Translations under genes and position numbers: made by a program
Shown: positions 14,605 through 21,477 of the stretch, piece by piece
Layout of the letters: every line of letters begins with the position of its first letter
Numbering within the stretch: position 1 is the stretch's first letter
The notes under the pieces: model-generated
Databases searched by the model: none
The model's input: the letters and a program-made list of their open reading frames with translations, nothing else
What the model was told of the DNA's origin: nothing
Assembly (NCBI GenBank): GCA_017382915.1
Contig: JAFNZJ010000002.1
Coordinates: 1 to 21,747 of the forward strand
Length of the DNA: 21,747 bases
Source: Clostridia bacterium
GTDB lineage: Bacteria; Bacillota; Clostridia; Oscillospirales; Acutalibacteraceae
Direction: 5' to 3'

Positions 14605-16525
14605 ATTTTGCTTTAATTAACATTGCCCTTGTAGCATTTAAAATTTCAATCATTGTAACACCTACATCGGCAAATATTGCCAGCCACATTGGGGCAAAGC
14701 CAAAAGCCGCAAGGGTAAGCACAATAAGCTTTACCGCTATAAAAAATAAAATATTTTGCTTTACTATAAAAAGTGTGCGCTTGGCAATTTTGCGTGCCAA
14801 AATAAGCTTTTTAATGTTATCATCCATAATAACTATGTCGGCGGCTTCAATGGCGGCATCACTGCCCAAAGCACCCATTGAAATACCAATATCCGACCGC
14901 ATTAAAACAGGTGCATCATTTATGCCGTCACCCACAAAGCCAACAATTTCATTGCTTTGTTTTTGTGATAAAAAGTTTTCACTAAGGGCTACCTTATCAT
15001 TGGGTAATAATTCACCGTGATATTCATCAATACCCAGGTCCTTTGCCACTTTGGCGGCGGTTTTAACATTATCACCGCTAAGCATTACGGTACGAACTGC
15101 GCTTTGCTTTAAACTGTCAATCGTTTCTTTGGCGCCTTCTTTAATTTCGTCGGCAATAACTATGTGACCCATATATTCGCCGTTCATTGCTATATGAACC
15201 GTACTGCCAACTAAATGATGCTTATGACACTGGTCACATTCGTGAATTTTAATTTTTTCAAGTGTCATTAGCTTTTCATTGCCTACCAGCACCTGCTTGC
15301 CCTCAATATCGGCCCTTATTCCGTTACCGGGCAGTTCTAATATATTTTCTGCCTTAAGGTCGGGCACCTTGCCGTATGCAGCAACCAGTGAAACTGAAAT
15401 GGGGTGGTCGCTGTAGCATTCAGCAGCCGCCGCTATTCTCAGCAGCTCGGCCTCGGTCACCTTTTCGGGGTGTATGGCGGTAACAACAAAGCTGCCCTTT
15501 GTAAGGGTGCCTGTTTTATCAAAAAGGCAAACCTTCATTTTGGCAAGTTTTTCTAAATACTCGGCGCCCTTTATAAGTACACCTTTTTTTGATGCGGCAC
15601 CCATACCGCCAAAAAATGCAAGCGGTACCGATATAACAAGCGCGCAGGGGCAGGCGCTAACCAAAAATGAAAGTGAGCGTTCAATCCACTCCATAAATCC
15701 GCCGGTGGCACCCAAAATAGGGGGTAGCACCGCCAAAATAACCGCCGCACATACAACTATTGGTGTGTAAATGGCGGCAAATCTGGTAATAAAGCTTTCG
15801 GTCTTTGCCTTTTTTGCCGATGCATCTTCAATAAGCTCTACAATTTTACCAACGGTGGAGTTTTCGTATTCCGCCTCAACCTTAATTTCTAAAACGCCTT
15901 CATTGTTTATTGAGCCACTTATAACCCTGTCACCTGTAGCAACATTAAGCGGCAGACTTTCGCCCGTTAGGGCAGAGGCATTAACGGTACTGTTACCCTT
16001 AATAATTTTACCGTCAAGGGGGATTTTTTCGCCCGCCTTTACTAAAATTATTTCACCAATGCTTACTTCATCAGGGTCAACAGTTACTATTTCGCCATCC
16101 CTTATTACATTGGCATATTCGGGTAAAATGTCCACAAGGTCGGCAATAGATTTGCGTGAACGCTCGGTGGCAAGGCTTTCAAAAAATGTGCCAAGTCTGT
16201 AAAGAATTACAACTATCGCCGCCTCACCCGCGGTGCTGTGCGCGTGACCATGGTCGCCATGCGGACCTAAAACGCTTAATGCTAAGGCGCCAATGGTGGC
16301 AACCGCCATAAGAAAGTTTTCATCAAAAATGCGGCCGCCCAAAATGTTTAAAAACGCTTTTCTAAGCAGTCCCGCACCGCAAATAATGTAGGGTATAAAG
16401 TAGCAGGCCGTTTCAATTAAATATCCATATTGGCCAAAGTCATCAAAATGAATAAACTGAAAGCCCACATAAAAAAGTGCCGAAATTATTATTTGAATTA
16501 TAGTTTTCTTTTGTTTCTTAGTCAT
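14603..16525 (-). CDS. P1B-type metal-exporting ATPase (Zn/Cd/Pb type)
   Basis: The 640-aa membrane pump shows all core P-type motifs: TGES (187-190), the CPC metal site (292-294, SACPCAL), phosphorylated Asp336 in DKTGTLTKG, the HP pair (374-375, SDHPIS) and GDGINDAP (532-539). Asp620 in FADVGVT of the last membrane helix is the P1B-2 feature linked to zinc, cadmium and lead in ZntA/CadA. The usual N-terminal HMA domain is absent; a separate HMA protein is encoded 9 nt upstream instead. Two histidine-rich stretches are unusual: GPHGDHGHAH (87-96), by the second membrane helix, and HECDQCHKHH (428-437), in the nucleotide-binding domain. Both may bind metal. Specificity is inference from the motifs. 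Confidence 0.92.
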   Translation of the reverse strand: MTKKQKKTIIQIIISALFYVGFQFIHFDDFGQYGYLIETACYFIPYIICGAGLLRKAFLNILGGRIFDENFLMAVATIGALALSVLGPHGDHGHAHSTAGEAAIVVILYRLGTFFESLATERSRKSIADLVDILPEYANVIRDGEIVTVDPDEVSIGEIILVKAGEKIPLDGKIIKGNSTVNASALTGESLPLNVATGDRVISGSINNEGVLEIKVEAEYENSTVGKIVELIEDASAKKAKTESFITRFAAIYTPIVVCAAVILAVLPPILGATGGFMEWIERSLSFLVSACPCALVISVPLAFFGGMGAASKKGVLIKGAEYLEKLAKMKVCLFDKTGTLTKGSFVVTAIHPEKVTEAELLRIAAAAECYSDHPISVSLVAAYGKVPDLKAENILELPGNGIRADIEGKQVLVGNEKLMTLEKIKIHECDQCHKHHLVGSTVHIAMNGEYMGHIVIADEIKEGAKETIDSLKQSAVRTVMLSGDNVKTAAKVAKDLGIDEYHGELLPNDKVALSENFLSQKQSNEIVGFVGDGINDAPVLMRSDIGISMGALGSDAAIEAADIVIMDDNIKKLILARKIAKRTLFIVKQNILFFIAVKLIVLTLAAFGFAPMWLAIFADVGVTMIEILNATRAMLIKAK

Positions 16526-16534
16526 AATATTACC

Positions 16535-16759
16535 TTATTTTTCGGTTATTTCACAGTCGGGCTCAACCTTTTTGGCGGCCTTTTCAATTTGCTTTAAAAG
16601 GTTATCCCAGTCAGCCGTTTCATCAACCTCTAAAATTATTTTTTGTGTTAAAAATACAACCCTTACGCTTTCAACCCCGTCAAGCTTGCTGATATTTTTT
16701 TCAACCTTTGCGGCGCAGTTAGCGCAGTCAATTTCAGTAAATTTAAGTGTTTTTTTCAT
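16535..16759 (-). CDS. stand-alone heavy-metal-associated (HMA) domain protein
   Basis: This 74-aa protein has one HMA (ferredoxin-like) domain, and its metal site is DCANC with Cys12 and Cys15. The rest (KVEKNISKLDGVESVRVVF) is typical. It probably acts as a cytosolic metal chaperone or as the detached N-domain of the ATPase, whose gene begins 9 nt downstream. The ATG at 16757-16759 has AGGAGC at the right distance. The frame stays open further upstream, to 17086, but that would cross the promoters and enter glyS, so it is rejected. Confidence 0.9.
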   Translation of the reverse strand: MKKTLKFTEIDCANCAAKVEKNISKLDGVESVRVVFLTQKIILEVDETADWDNLLKQIEKAAKKVEPDCEITEK

Positions 16760-16805
16760 AACAATGCTCCTATTTTGCATTTTGCTTGTTTGTAATATAT
16801 TATAT

Positions 16806-16834
16806 ATTATACCACACTGTGTCAATAGTGTTTT
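16806..16834 (-). promoter_or_regulatory. promoter and operator candidate of the metal-export pair
   Basis: On the minus strand TGG-TATAAT (extended -10, 16806-16811) has only a weak -35 (AAAACA, 16829-16834). In the spacer lies an inverted repeat, ACACT (16814-16818)/AGTGT (16827-16831), well placed for a metal-responsive repressor or MerR-like activator. A perfect 17-bp AT palindrome (16793-16809) overlaps the -10. TTGACA (16820-16825) could also serve as -35 with TAATAT (16797-16802). No regulator gene is adjacent. Confidence 0.5.
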
Positions 16835-16862
16835 ATTTATATAGATTATATAGTTAATGTGC

Positions 16863-16891
16863 TTGACACTAATTATAGGTTGTGGTAAAAT
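16863..16891 (+). promoter_or_regulatory. promoter of glyS and probably the folate genes
   Basis: TTGACA (16863-16868) and TAAAAT (16886-16891) are spaced 17 bp, with TGG before the -10. I see no other strong promoter until folK, so this may drive the whole glyS-fol unit. Confidence 0.8.
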
Positions 16892-16907
16892 TATAAAGTA
16901 TATAATT

Positions 16908-16950
16908 CGGTTTTGGAATCGGGCAAGCCGGTCCGATATTCCAAAATCCG
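16908..16950 (+). promoter_or_regulatory. hairpin in the glyS 5' leader
   Basis: Within the ~70-nt leader, CGG-TTTTGGAA-TCGG (16908-16922) pairs with CCGA-TA-TTCCAAAA-T-CCG (16933-16950), interrupted only by small bulges, around a 10-base loop. It ends just before the GGAGGA ribosome binding site. There is no T run, so it is not an intrinsic terminator, and it is too short for a glycine T-box. Its role is unknown; mRNA stability or translation control are options. Confidence 0.5.
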
Positions 16951-16968
16951 TATTGGAGGAAAATAAAT

Positions 16969-18342
16969 ATGAAAAACAGCGAAAAAAGTATGGAAACAAT
17001 CGTAGCCCTTGCAAAGGGTAGGGGCTTTGTTTACGCCGGTTCTGAAATATACGGCGGTCTTTCAAACACCTGGGACTACGGCCCACTTGGTGTTGAGCTT
17101 AAAAACAATGTTAAAAAAGCATGGTGGAAAAAATTTGTTCAAGAAAATCAGTACAATGTAGGTCTTGACAGTGCAATTCTTATGAATCCGCAGGTTTGGG
17201 TTGCATCGGGTCACGTTGGTGGCTTCTCTGACCCGCTTATGGACTGTAAGGACTGTAAAACCCGCCACCGCGCCGATAAGCTTATTGAAGATACAGGCGT
17301 TAACCCCGCTGGCTGGAGCTTTGAGCAAATGTCTGATTATATTAAGGAAAACAATATAGTTTGCCCTGACTGTGGCTCCTGCAATTTTACCGACATCAGA
17401 AAGTTTAACCTTATGTTTAAAACATTTCAGGGTGTTACTGAGGATGCTAAAAATGAAATATTCCTTCGCCCCGAAACTGCACAGGGTATTTTTGTAAACT
17501 TTGCAAATATTCAGCGTACCACCCGTCGCAAGCTGCCCTTTGGTGTTTGTCAGGTTGGTAAGTCATTCCGTAATGAAATAACCCCCGGTAACTTTATATT
17601 CCGTACCCGTGAGTTTGAACAGATGGAGCTTGAATTCTTCTGCAAGCCCGGTACCGATTTAGAGTGGTTTAAATATTGGAAGGACACCTGCAAAAACTGG
17701 TTGTTAAGCCTAGGCATTAGGGAGGAAAATTTACGCCTTCGTGACCACGAGCAGGAGGAGCTTTCACACTATTCAAACGCTACCACCGACTTTGAATTTT
17801 TATTCCCATTTGGTTGGGGTGAGCTTTGGGGCATTGCCGACCGCACCGACTTTGACCTTAGCGCCCATATGAAGGAATCAACCAAAAGCCTTGAGTATTT
17901 TGACCAAGAAACAGGCGAAAAGTTTGTACCCTATGTTATTGAGCCATCGCTTGGTGCTGACCGTGTACTGCTTGCCTTCCTTTGTGATGCCTATGATGAA
18001 GAAACCGATGAAAAGGGTGATACCCGTACAGTTCTTCGCCTGCATCCTGCACTTGCCCCATATAAGGCCGCAGTGTTACCCCTTAGCAAAAAGTTAAGTG
18101 ATAAGGCTATGGAGGTTTTCCATACCCTTGCTAAAGATTATATGATAGATTTTGATGACGCAGGTTCAATCGGTAAGCGTTACCGTCGTGAGGATGAAAT
18201 TGGTACACCCTTCTGCATTACCTACGACTTTGAAAGTGAAGAGGATGGCTGTGTAACCGTTCGTGACCGCGACACAATGAAACAGGAGCGCATTGCAATT
18301 GCCGACCTTAGCGATTATATCAAATCTAAATTGGAGTTTTAA
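16969..18342 (+). CDS. glyS: glycyl-tRNA synthetase, single-chain (alpha2) type
   Basis: It charges tRNA-Gly. The 457-aa class II enzyme is of the homodimeric kind (glyQS), not the alpha2-beta2 GlyQ/GlyS pair. The N-terminus has GFVYAGSEIYGGLSNTWDYGPLG (19-41). Cysteine pairs CKDC (93-96) and CPDCGSC (132-138) suggest a zinc site in the insertion. Motif 2 is GKSFRNEITPGNFIFRTREFEQMELEFF (197-224), and LRPETAQGIF (166-175) is diagnostic. A C-terminal HGTP anticodon-binding domain (about 350-457) completes it. GGAGGA precedes the ATG. folE starts 2 nt after the stop. Confidence 0.97.
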   Translation: MKNSEKSMETIVALAKGRGFVYAGSEIYGGLSNTWDYGPLGVELKNNVKKAWWKKFVQENQYNVGLDSAILMNPQVWVASGHVGGFSDPLMDCKDCKTRHRADKLIEDTGVNPAGWSFEQMSDYIKENNIVCPDCGSCNFTDIRKFNLMFKTFQGVTEDAKNEIFLRPETAQGIFVNFANIQRTTRRKLPFGVCQVGKSFRNEITPGNFIFRTREFEQMELEFFCKPGTDLEWFKYWKDTCKNWLLSLGIREENLRLRDHEQEELSHYSNATTDFEFLFPFGWGELWGIADRTDFDLSAHMKESTKSLEYFDQETGEKFVPYVIEPSLGADRVLLAFLCDAYDEETDEKGDTRTVLRLHPALAPYKAAVLPLSKKLSDKAMEVFHTLAKDYMIDFDDAGSIGKRYRREDEIGTPFCITYDFESEEDGCVTVRDRDTMKQERIAIADLSDYIKSKLEF

Positions 18343-18344
18343 AA

Positions 18345-18899
18345 TTGGATTTAAAACGTATTGAAAATGCCGTAAAAGAAATTCTTATAGCAATAGGTGA
18401 GGACCCTGAGCGTGAAGGCCTAGTGGAAACACCTGCCCGTGTTGCCAGAATGTATGAGGAGGTTTTTAGCGGTCTAAGTGAAGACCCTGTAAAGCATATA
18501 AAAACCTTCAATACAGGCAATGATGAAATGGTGGTAGTAAGGGATATACCGCTTTACTCAATGTGTGAGCATCATCTTTTGCCCTTTGTTGGTAAGGCGC
18601 ATATTGCCTATATACCCAAAAACGGTGTGGTTATTGGGCTTTCAAAGCTTGCAAGGATAGTAAACTGCTTTGCCAGGCGCCCCCAACTTCAAGAAAGGCT
18701 AACCGCCAATGTTGCTGATTTTCTTGAAAAGGAGCTGGATGCCTTAGGCGTTGCCGTTGTTATTGAGGCTGAACACCTTTGTATGACAATGCGCGGTATT
18801 CGTGCATCGGGTGCCCAGACTTGCACCTCTGCCCTTAGGGGAATTATGAGGTCGGACAGTCGCACCCGTGCCGAAGCGCTAAAGCATTTAGAAAAGTAA
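18345..18899 (+). CDS. folE: GTP cyclohydrolase I
   Basis: It converts GTP to 7,8-dihydroneopterin triphosphate, the first step of folate synthesis. The 184-aa length is usual. Zinc ligands are Cys74 and His77 (MCEHH) and Cys146 (EHLCMTMRGI); GLSKLARIVNCFARRPQLQERLT and RASGAQTCTSALRG are family signatures. The start codon is TTG: an in-frame stop lies at 18327-18329, no ATG or GTG is available before residue 36, and GGAG (18333-18336) is 8 nt upstream. The ribosome binding site sits inside the glyS end, indicating co-translation. Confidence 0.96.
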   Translation: MDLKRIENAVKEILIAIGEDPEREGLVETPARVARMYEEVFSGLSEDPVKHIKTFNTGNDEMVVVRDIPLYSMCEHHLLPFVGKAHIAYIPKNGVVIGLSKLARIVNCFARRPQLQERLTANVADFLEKELDALGVAVVIEAEHLCMTMRGIRASGAQTCTSALRGIMRSDSRTRAEALKHLEK

Positions 18900-18900
18900 A

Positions 18901-19731
18901 ATGAATAACAGTCAAAAAGTTTTCCGCTTCCGCGAGGGGTCACTCCCTCTCGGAAGCCGTACCTATATTATGGGCATTATTAACATTACACCCGACTCTT
19001 TTTCCGATGGCGGTGAAAATTTAATCCCCGAAAATGCCCTAAAAACCGCACTTGATATGCAAAAAGCAGGCGCCGATATTTTGGATATTGGCGGTCAGTC
19101 TACAAGACCGGGGCATACACCCGTTGCCCCCGATGATGAGTGGCAAAGACTTAAAGCCCCGCTTGAGCTTATAATAAAAAATGTTAATATTCCCGTTTCG
19201 GTGGATACCTTTTACCCCGAGGTTGCAAAAAAAGCGCTTGAAATGGGGGCACATATTATTAACGATGTCAGCGGCAAGGTTAACCCCGAAATGACCGCCA
19301 TCGTTAAAAAATACGGCGCAGGCATAGTGCTTATGCATTCGGGCGAGGAAAAAACAAATAACATTATAAGTACAGTTAATGCCAAACTTACATCAATGCT
19401 GGCCGAGGCGGTGCAGCTTGGTGTACCGCCCGAAAACATTTGCCTTGACCCTGGTATTGGCTTTGGTAAAACCAATGAACAAAGTCTGGAGCTTATAAAT
19501 AACACTGCCGATGTTAAGGTGGGGGGCACCGCATATTTGCTTGCCGCATCAAGAAAAAGGGTTATTGCCTACCTTTTGGGTGATGAGGGTATACCCCCAA
19601 ACAAGCGTGATGAAGGCACGGTTGCCGCGCATCTTATAGGTGTTAAGGGCGGTGCCGATATTATAAGGGTGCATAATGTACCCCTTGCAGTAAAGTCACT
19701 AAAAACTTTGTCCAATGAAAGGAACAAATAA
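18901..19731 (+). CDS. folP: dihydropteroate synthase
   Basis: It joins dihydropterin pyrophosphate with p-aminobenzoate and is the sulfonamide target. It is a 276-aa TIM barrel. Signatures are MGIINITPDSFSDGG (24-38), DIGGQSTRPG (62-71), SVDTF (100-104), DPGIGFGK (183-190), AASRKR (215-220) and RVH (256-258). Gln66 replaces the glutamate of the usual DIGGESTRPG loop, and MHSGE stands where MHMRG-like sequences are common. The ATG lies 1 nt after the folE stop with a weak ribosome binding site, so coupling is likely. Confidence 0.95.
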   Translation: MNNSQKVFRFREGSLPLGSRTYIMGIINITPDSFSDGGENLIPENALKTALDMQKAGADILDIGGQSTRPGHTPVAPDDEWQRLKAPLELIIKNVNIPVSVDTFYPEVAKKALEMGAHIINDVSGKVNPEMTAIVKKYGAGIVLMHSGEEKTNNIISTVNAKLTSMLAEAVQLGVPPENICLDPGIGFGKTNEQSLELINNTADVKVGGTAYLLAASRKRVIAYLLGDEGIPPNKRDEGTVAAHLIGVKGGADIIRVHNVPLAVKSLKTLSNERNK

Positions 19732-19733
19732 TA

Positions 19734-20372
19734 ATGAGCGGTTTAAATAAAAAAATTACCGTAATAGGTGCGGTGGCACTTATTATAATGGATATTTTGG
19801 TGCTGACAGGCACTGTAAAAGCATCTGAAACCAGTACCTTTAGCAGTTTTATGTGGAATATGGTACCTGCAGGACTTTTGCTTGGCACAACCGTACTTTG
19901 TGCGAATTTTGATGTTAGCGCAAAAAAGGTTGCGGGTGTTATTTCGGTTATAGTTTTTGGCTTTATGGCGGCCTTTAGGGCGCTTGCCTTTGGCGTTTTT
20001 ATTTATGACCGCATTACACTTGAAAACCCTGTGGCTATGACCTACTCAGATTACACAAAAACTGCCGAACTTGTTGGTTATATGCTGCTTATGGTGGCAG
20101 CAATATTCTTTATTATGTTTTTGCTTAAAGGCGCTTTTCGTAAAACCACTACCATAATTTCGGGCATTTCATTTGCCATAATTGTTGGTGCTTGGGTGGT
20201 TAATTTATATAACCTCATAAATGATGCAATTTTTTATGATGCAGCCTTTAGTGAAATATTAAGCGCCTTTATAAGTGATGGCCTTGTTTGGAGCCTTGTA
20301 ATGGTAATTGCATATCTTTCAACATTTGCTTCTAATTTAGGGCTTTTAAAGGGCGCAGAAAAGAAGGACTAA
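19734..20372 (+). CDS. six-TM membrane protein of unknown function in the folate operon
   Basis: I do not recognise this 212-aa protein. Six hydrophobic segments can be placed near residues 8-28, 39-58, 66-91, 111-131, 139-161 and 182-204, with short loops. The ends are charged (MSGLNKK and LKGAEKKD). No signal peptide or catalytic motif is evident. The ATG is 2 nt beyond the folP stop with AAAGGA upstream, and folB follows after 5 nt, so it is embedded in the operon. A role in transport or in a membrane process tied to folate would be a guess from context only. Confidence 0.85.
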   Translation: MSGLNKKITVIGAVALIIMDILVLTGTVKASETSTFSSFMWNMVPAGLLLGTTVLCANFDVSAKKVAGVISVIVFGFMAAFRALAFGVFIYDRITLENPVAMTYSDYTKTAELVGYMLLMVAAIFFIMFLLKGAFRKTTTIISGISFAIIVGAWVVNLYNLINDAIFYDAAFSEILSAFISDGLVWSLVMVIAYLSTFASNLGLLKGAEKKD

Positions 20373-20377
20373 TTTTT

Positions 20378-20737
20378 ATGGATGAAATTTATATTAAGGG
20401 TTTAAAAATCTTTGCCTACCACGGCGTTAATCCTGAGGAGACCGAAAACGGTCAAGAATTTGAACTTGATGTTACTATGTATGCTAATCTTGACTCGGCA
20501 CGCCAAAGCGATGATTTAGATGATACAGTAAGCTATTCTGCCGCACGCAAGGTAATAAATGCCGCAATGACCGAAAGACCATATAAGCTTATTGAAAGGG
20601 CGGCAGAGGTAGTAGCTAATAGGCTTTTGGCTGAATTTAGCAAACTGCAAAAGGTTGAAATAACCCTTAAAAAGCCCAACGCACCAATGTCGGGTGTTTT
20701 TGATTGGGTAGGGGTTAAAATAAGCAAACACAAATAA
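20378..20737 (+). CDS. folB: dihydroneopterin aldolase
   Basis: It cleaves dihydroneopterin to 6-hydroxymethyl-dihydropterin and glycolaldehyde. The 119-aa length fits the family. It starts IYIKGLKIFAYHGVNPEE (4-21), with the conserved glutamate at 20/21; LDDTVSYS (47-54), LIERAAE (71-77) and the catalytic Lys99 in LKKPNAP are seen. AAGGA precedes the ATG. The codons for the final SKHK and the stop lie inside the left terminal repeat of the adjacent palindromic element, so the native end may have been replaced. Confidence 0.94.
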   Translation: MDEIYIKGLKIFAYHGVNPEETENGQEFELDVTMYANLDSARQSDDLDDTVSYSAARKVINAAMTERPYKLIERAAEVVANRLLAEFSKLQKVEITLKKPNAPMSGVFDWVGVKISKHK

Positions 20738-20995
20738 GCCAAACCTGCCTAAAATGGCATACTTTCGGCGCTTTTTGGTTTGTTATCATCCGTAGGCGTT
20801 GGCCTTACGGATTCTTTCGCACCAAAAATCACACAAAATTCTTCACATTTTAGGTCGAAGAATTTTAAAGTGGAGGATTTTTGTCTGTGCGAGGCATAAA
20901 ACGCAGTTAATCCTAGTGGATTAACGAGTATTTTAACAATGCAAAGACAAAAATCGTACCTTTAAAATCAGGTTCGGATTATTTGTGTTTGCTTA
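20721..20995. mobile_element. MITE-like palindromic element with 27-bp terminal inverted repeats
   Basis: The ends 20721-20747 and 20969-20995 are reverse complements at 25 of 27 positions. Each outermost pair is TA, consistent with a TA target duplication as made by IS630/Tc1-type transposases. The interior has three more stems. Arm 1 is TTTTTGGT (20772-20779) with ACCAAAAA (20821-20828), enclosing ATCCGTA/TACGGAT (20788-20812). Arm 2 is a perfect 10-bp stem, 20835-20844 with 20857-20866. Arm 3 is a long nested hairpin, 20863-20967, with paired blocks 20863-20870/20960-20967, 20876-20886/20945-20955, 20894-20897/20939-20942 and 20906-20913/20918-20925. No ORF or transposase is inside. It may be a non-autonomous element or a structured RNA. 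Confidence 0.7.
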
Positions 20996-21012
20996 AAAAA
21001 CGAGGTAGTAAA

Positions 21013-21477
21013 ATGTCAACTGCATTTGTTGGTATAGGCACTAATATGGGCAATCGTATTGAAAATATTGAAAAAGCCTTAAATGCATTAAATTTGTTGC
21101 CCGATACAAAGGTTTTAGCCGTTTCAAACATATATGAAACCCTGCCTTGGGGTGGGGTGGAGCAGCCAAACTTTTTAAATGGTGTTATTAAGCTTCAAAC
21201 CGACCTTTCACCCAAGGCGCTGCTTGGTGCCTTGCTTGGTATTGAGGCGGCAATGGGCAGGGTGCGTACCATTAAAAACGGGCCCAGAGTATTGGATTTA
21301 GATTTACTGACCTTTGACAGTGAGGTTATAAACACAAAAGAACTGACCCTGCCGCACCCATTTATGTTACAGCGTGAGTTTGTTTTAAAGCCCTTAACCG
21401 AACTGGATGATAATATAATCTATAAAGATGCCCTTGATAATTTAAAGCAGGGGGAAGTGTGGCTATATGAAGCGTAA
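21013..21477 (+). CDS. folK: 2-amino-4-hydroxy-6-hydroxymethyldihydropteridine pyrophosphokinase
   Basis: It transfers pyrophosphate from ATP to hydroxymethyl-dihydropterin, giving the DHPS substrate. The 154 aa have the family N-terminus AFVGIGTNMGNR (4-15), ETLPWGGVEQPNFLNGV (42-58), the metal-binding GPRVLDLDLL (90-99, Asp95 and Asp97) and LPHP (113-116). I start at the ATG at 21013 with GAGGT 6 nt upstream; a TTG ten codons earlier lies in the palindromic element. It is separated from folB by that element and overlaps the next gene by 11 nt. Confidence 0.95.
   Translation: MSTAFVGIGTNMGNRIENIEKALNALNLLPDTKVLAVSNIYETLPWGGVEQPNFLNGVIKLQTDLSPKALLGALLGIEAAMGRVRTIKNGPRVLDLDLLTFDSEVINTKELTLPHPFMLQREFVLKPLTELDDNIIYKDALDNLKQGEVWLYEA

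Noticed and set aside
15771..16202. 143-aa open frame antisense to the metal ATPase
   Set aside because: It is the shadow of a conserved coding sequence on the other strand, with no ribosome binding site or recognisable domain. The same applies to the long antisense frames over hisIE, hisF, hisD and folP.
16760..17086. Upstream extension of the HMA protein frame to 183 aa
   Set aside because: It would cross the divergent promoters and overlap the start of glyS in antisense. The added residues look random, and the ATG at 16759 has its own ribosome binding site.
18300..18345. Tetrahydrofolate riboswitch before folE
   Set aside because: There are only 2 nt between glyS and folE, so there is no room for a riboswitch.
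20721..20995. CRISPR array or a simple intrinsic terminator
   Set aside because: There are no regularly spaced direct repeats, and none of the stems is followed by a convincing T run on the plus strand. The long matching ends point to an element instead.
20983..21012. TTG start for FolK ten codons upstream
   Set aside because: Those codons lie partly in the inverted repeat. The ATG at 21013 has a correctly spaced GAGGT and matches the family start.
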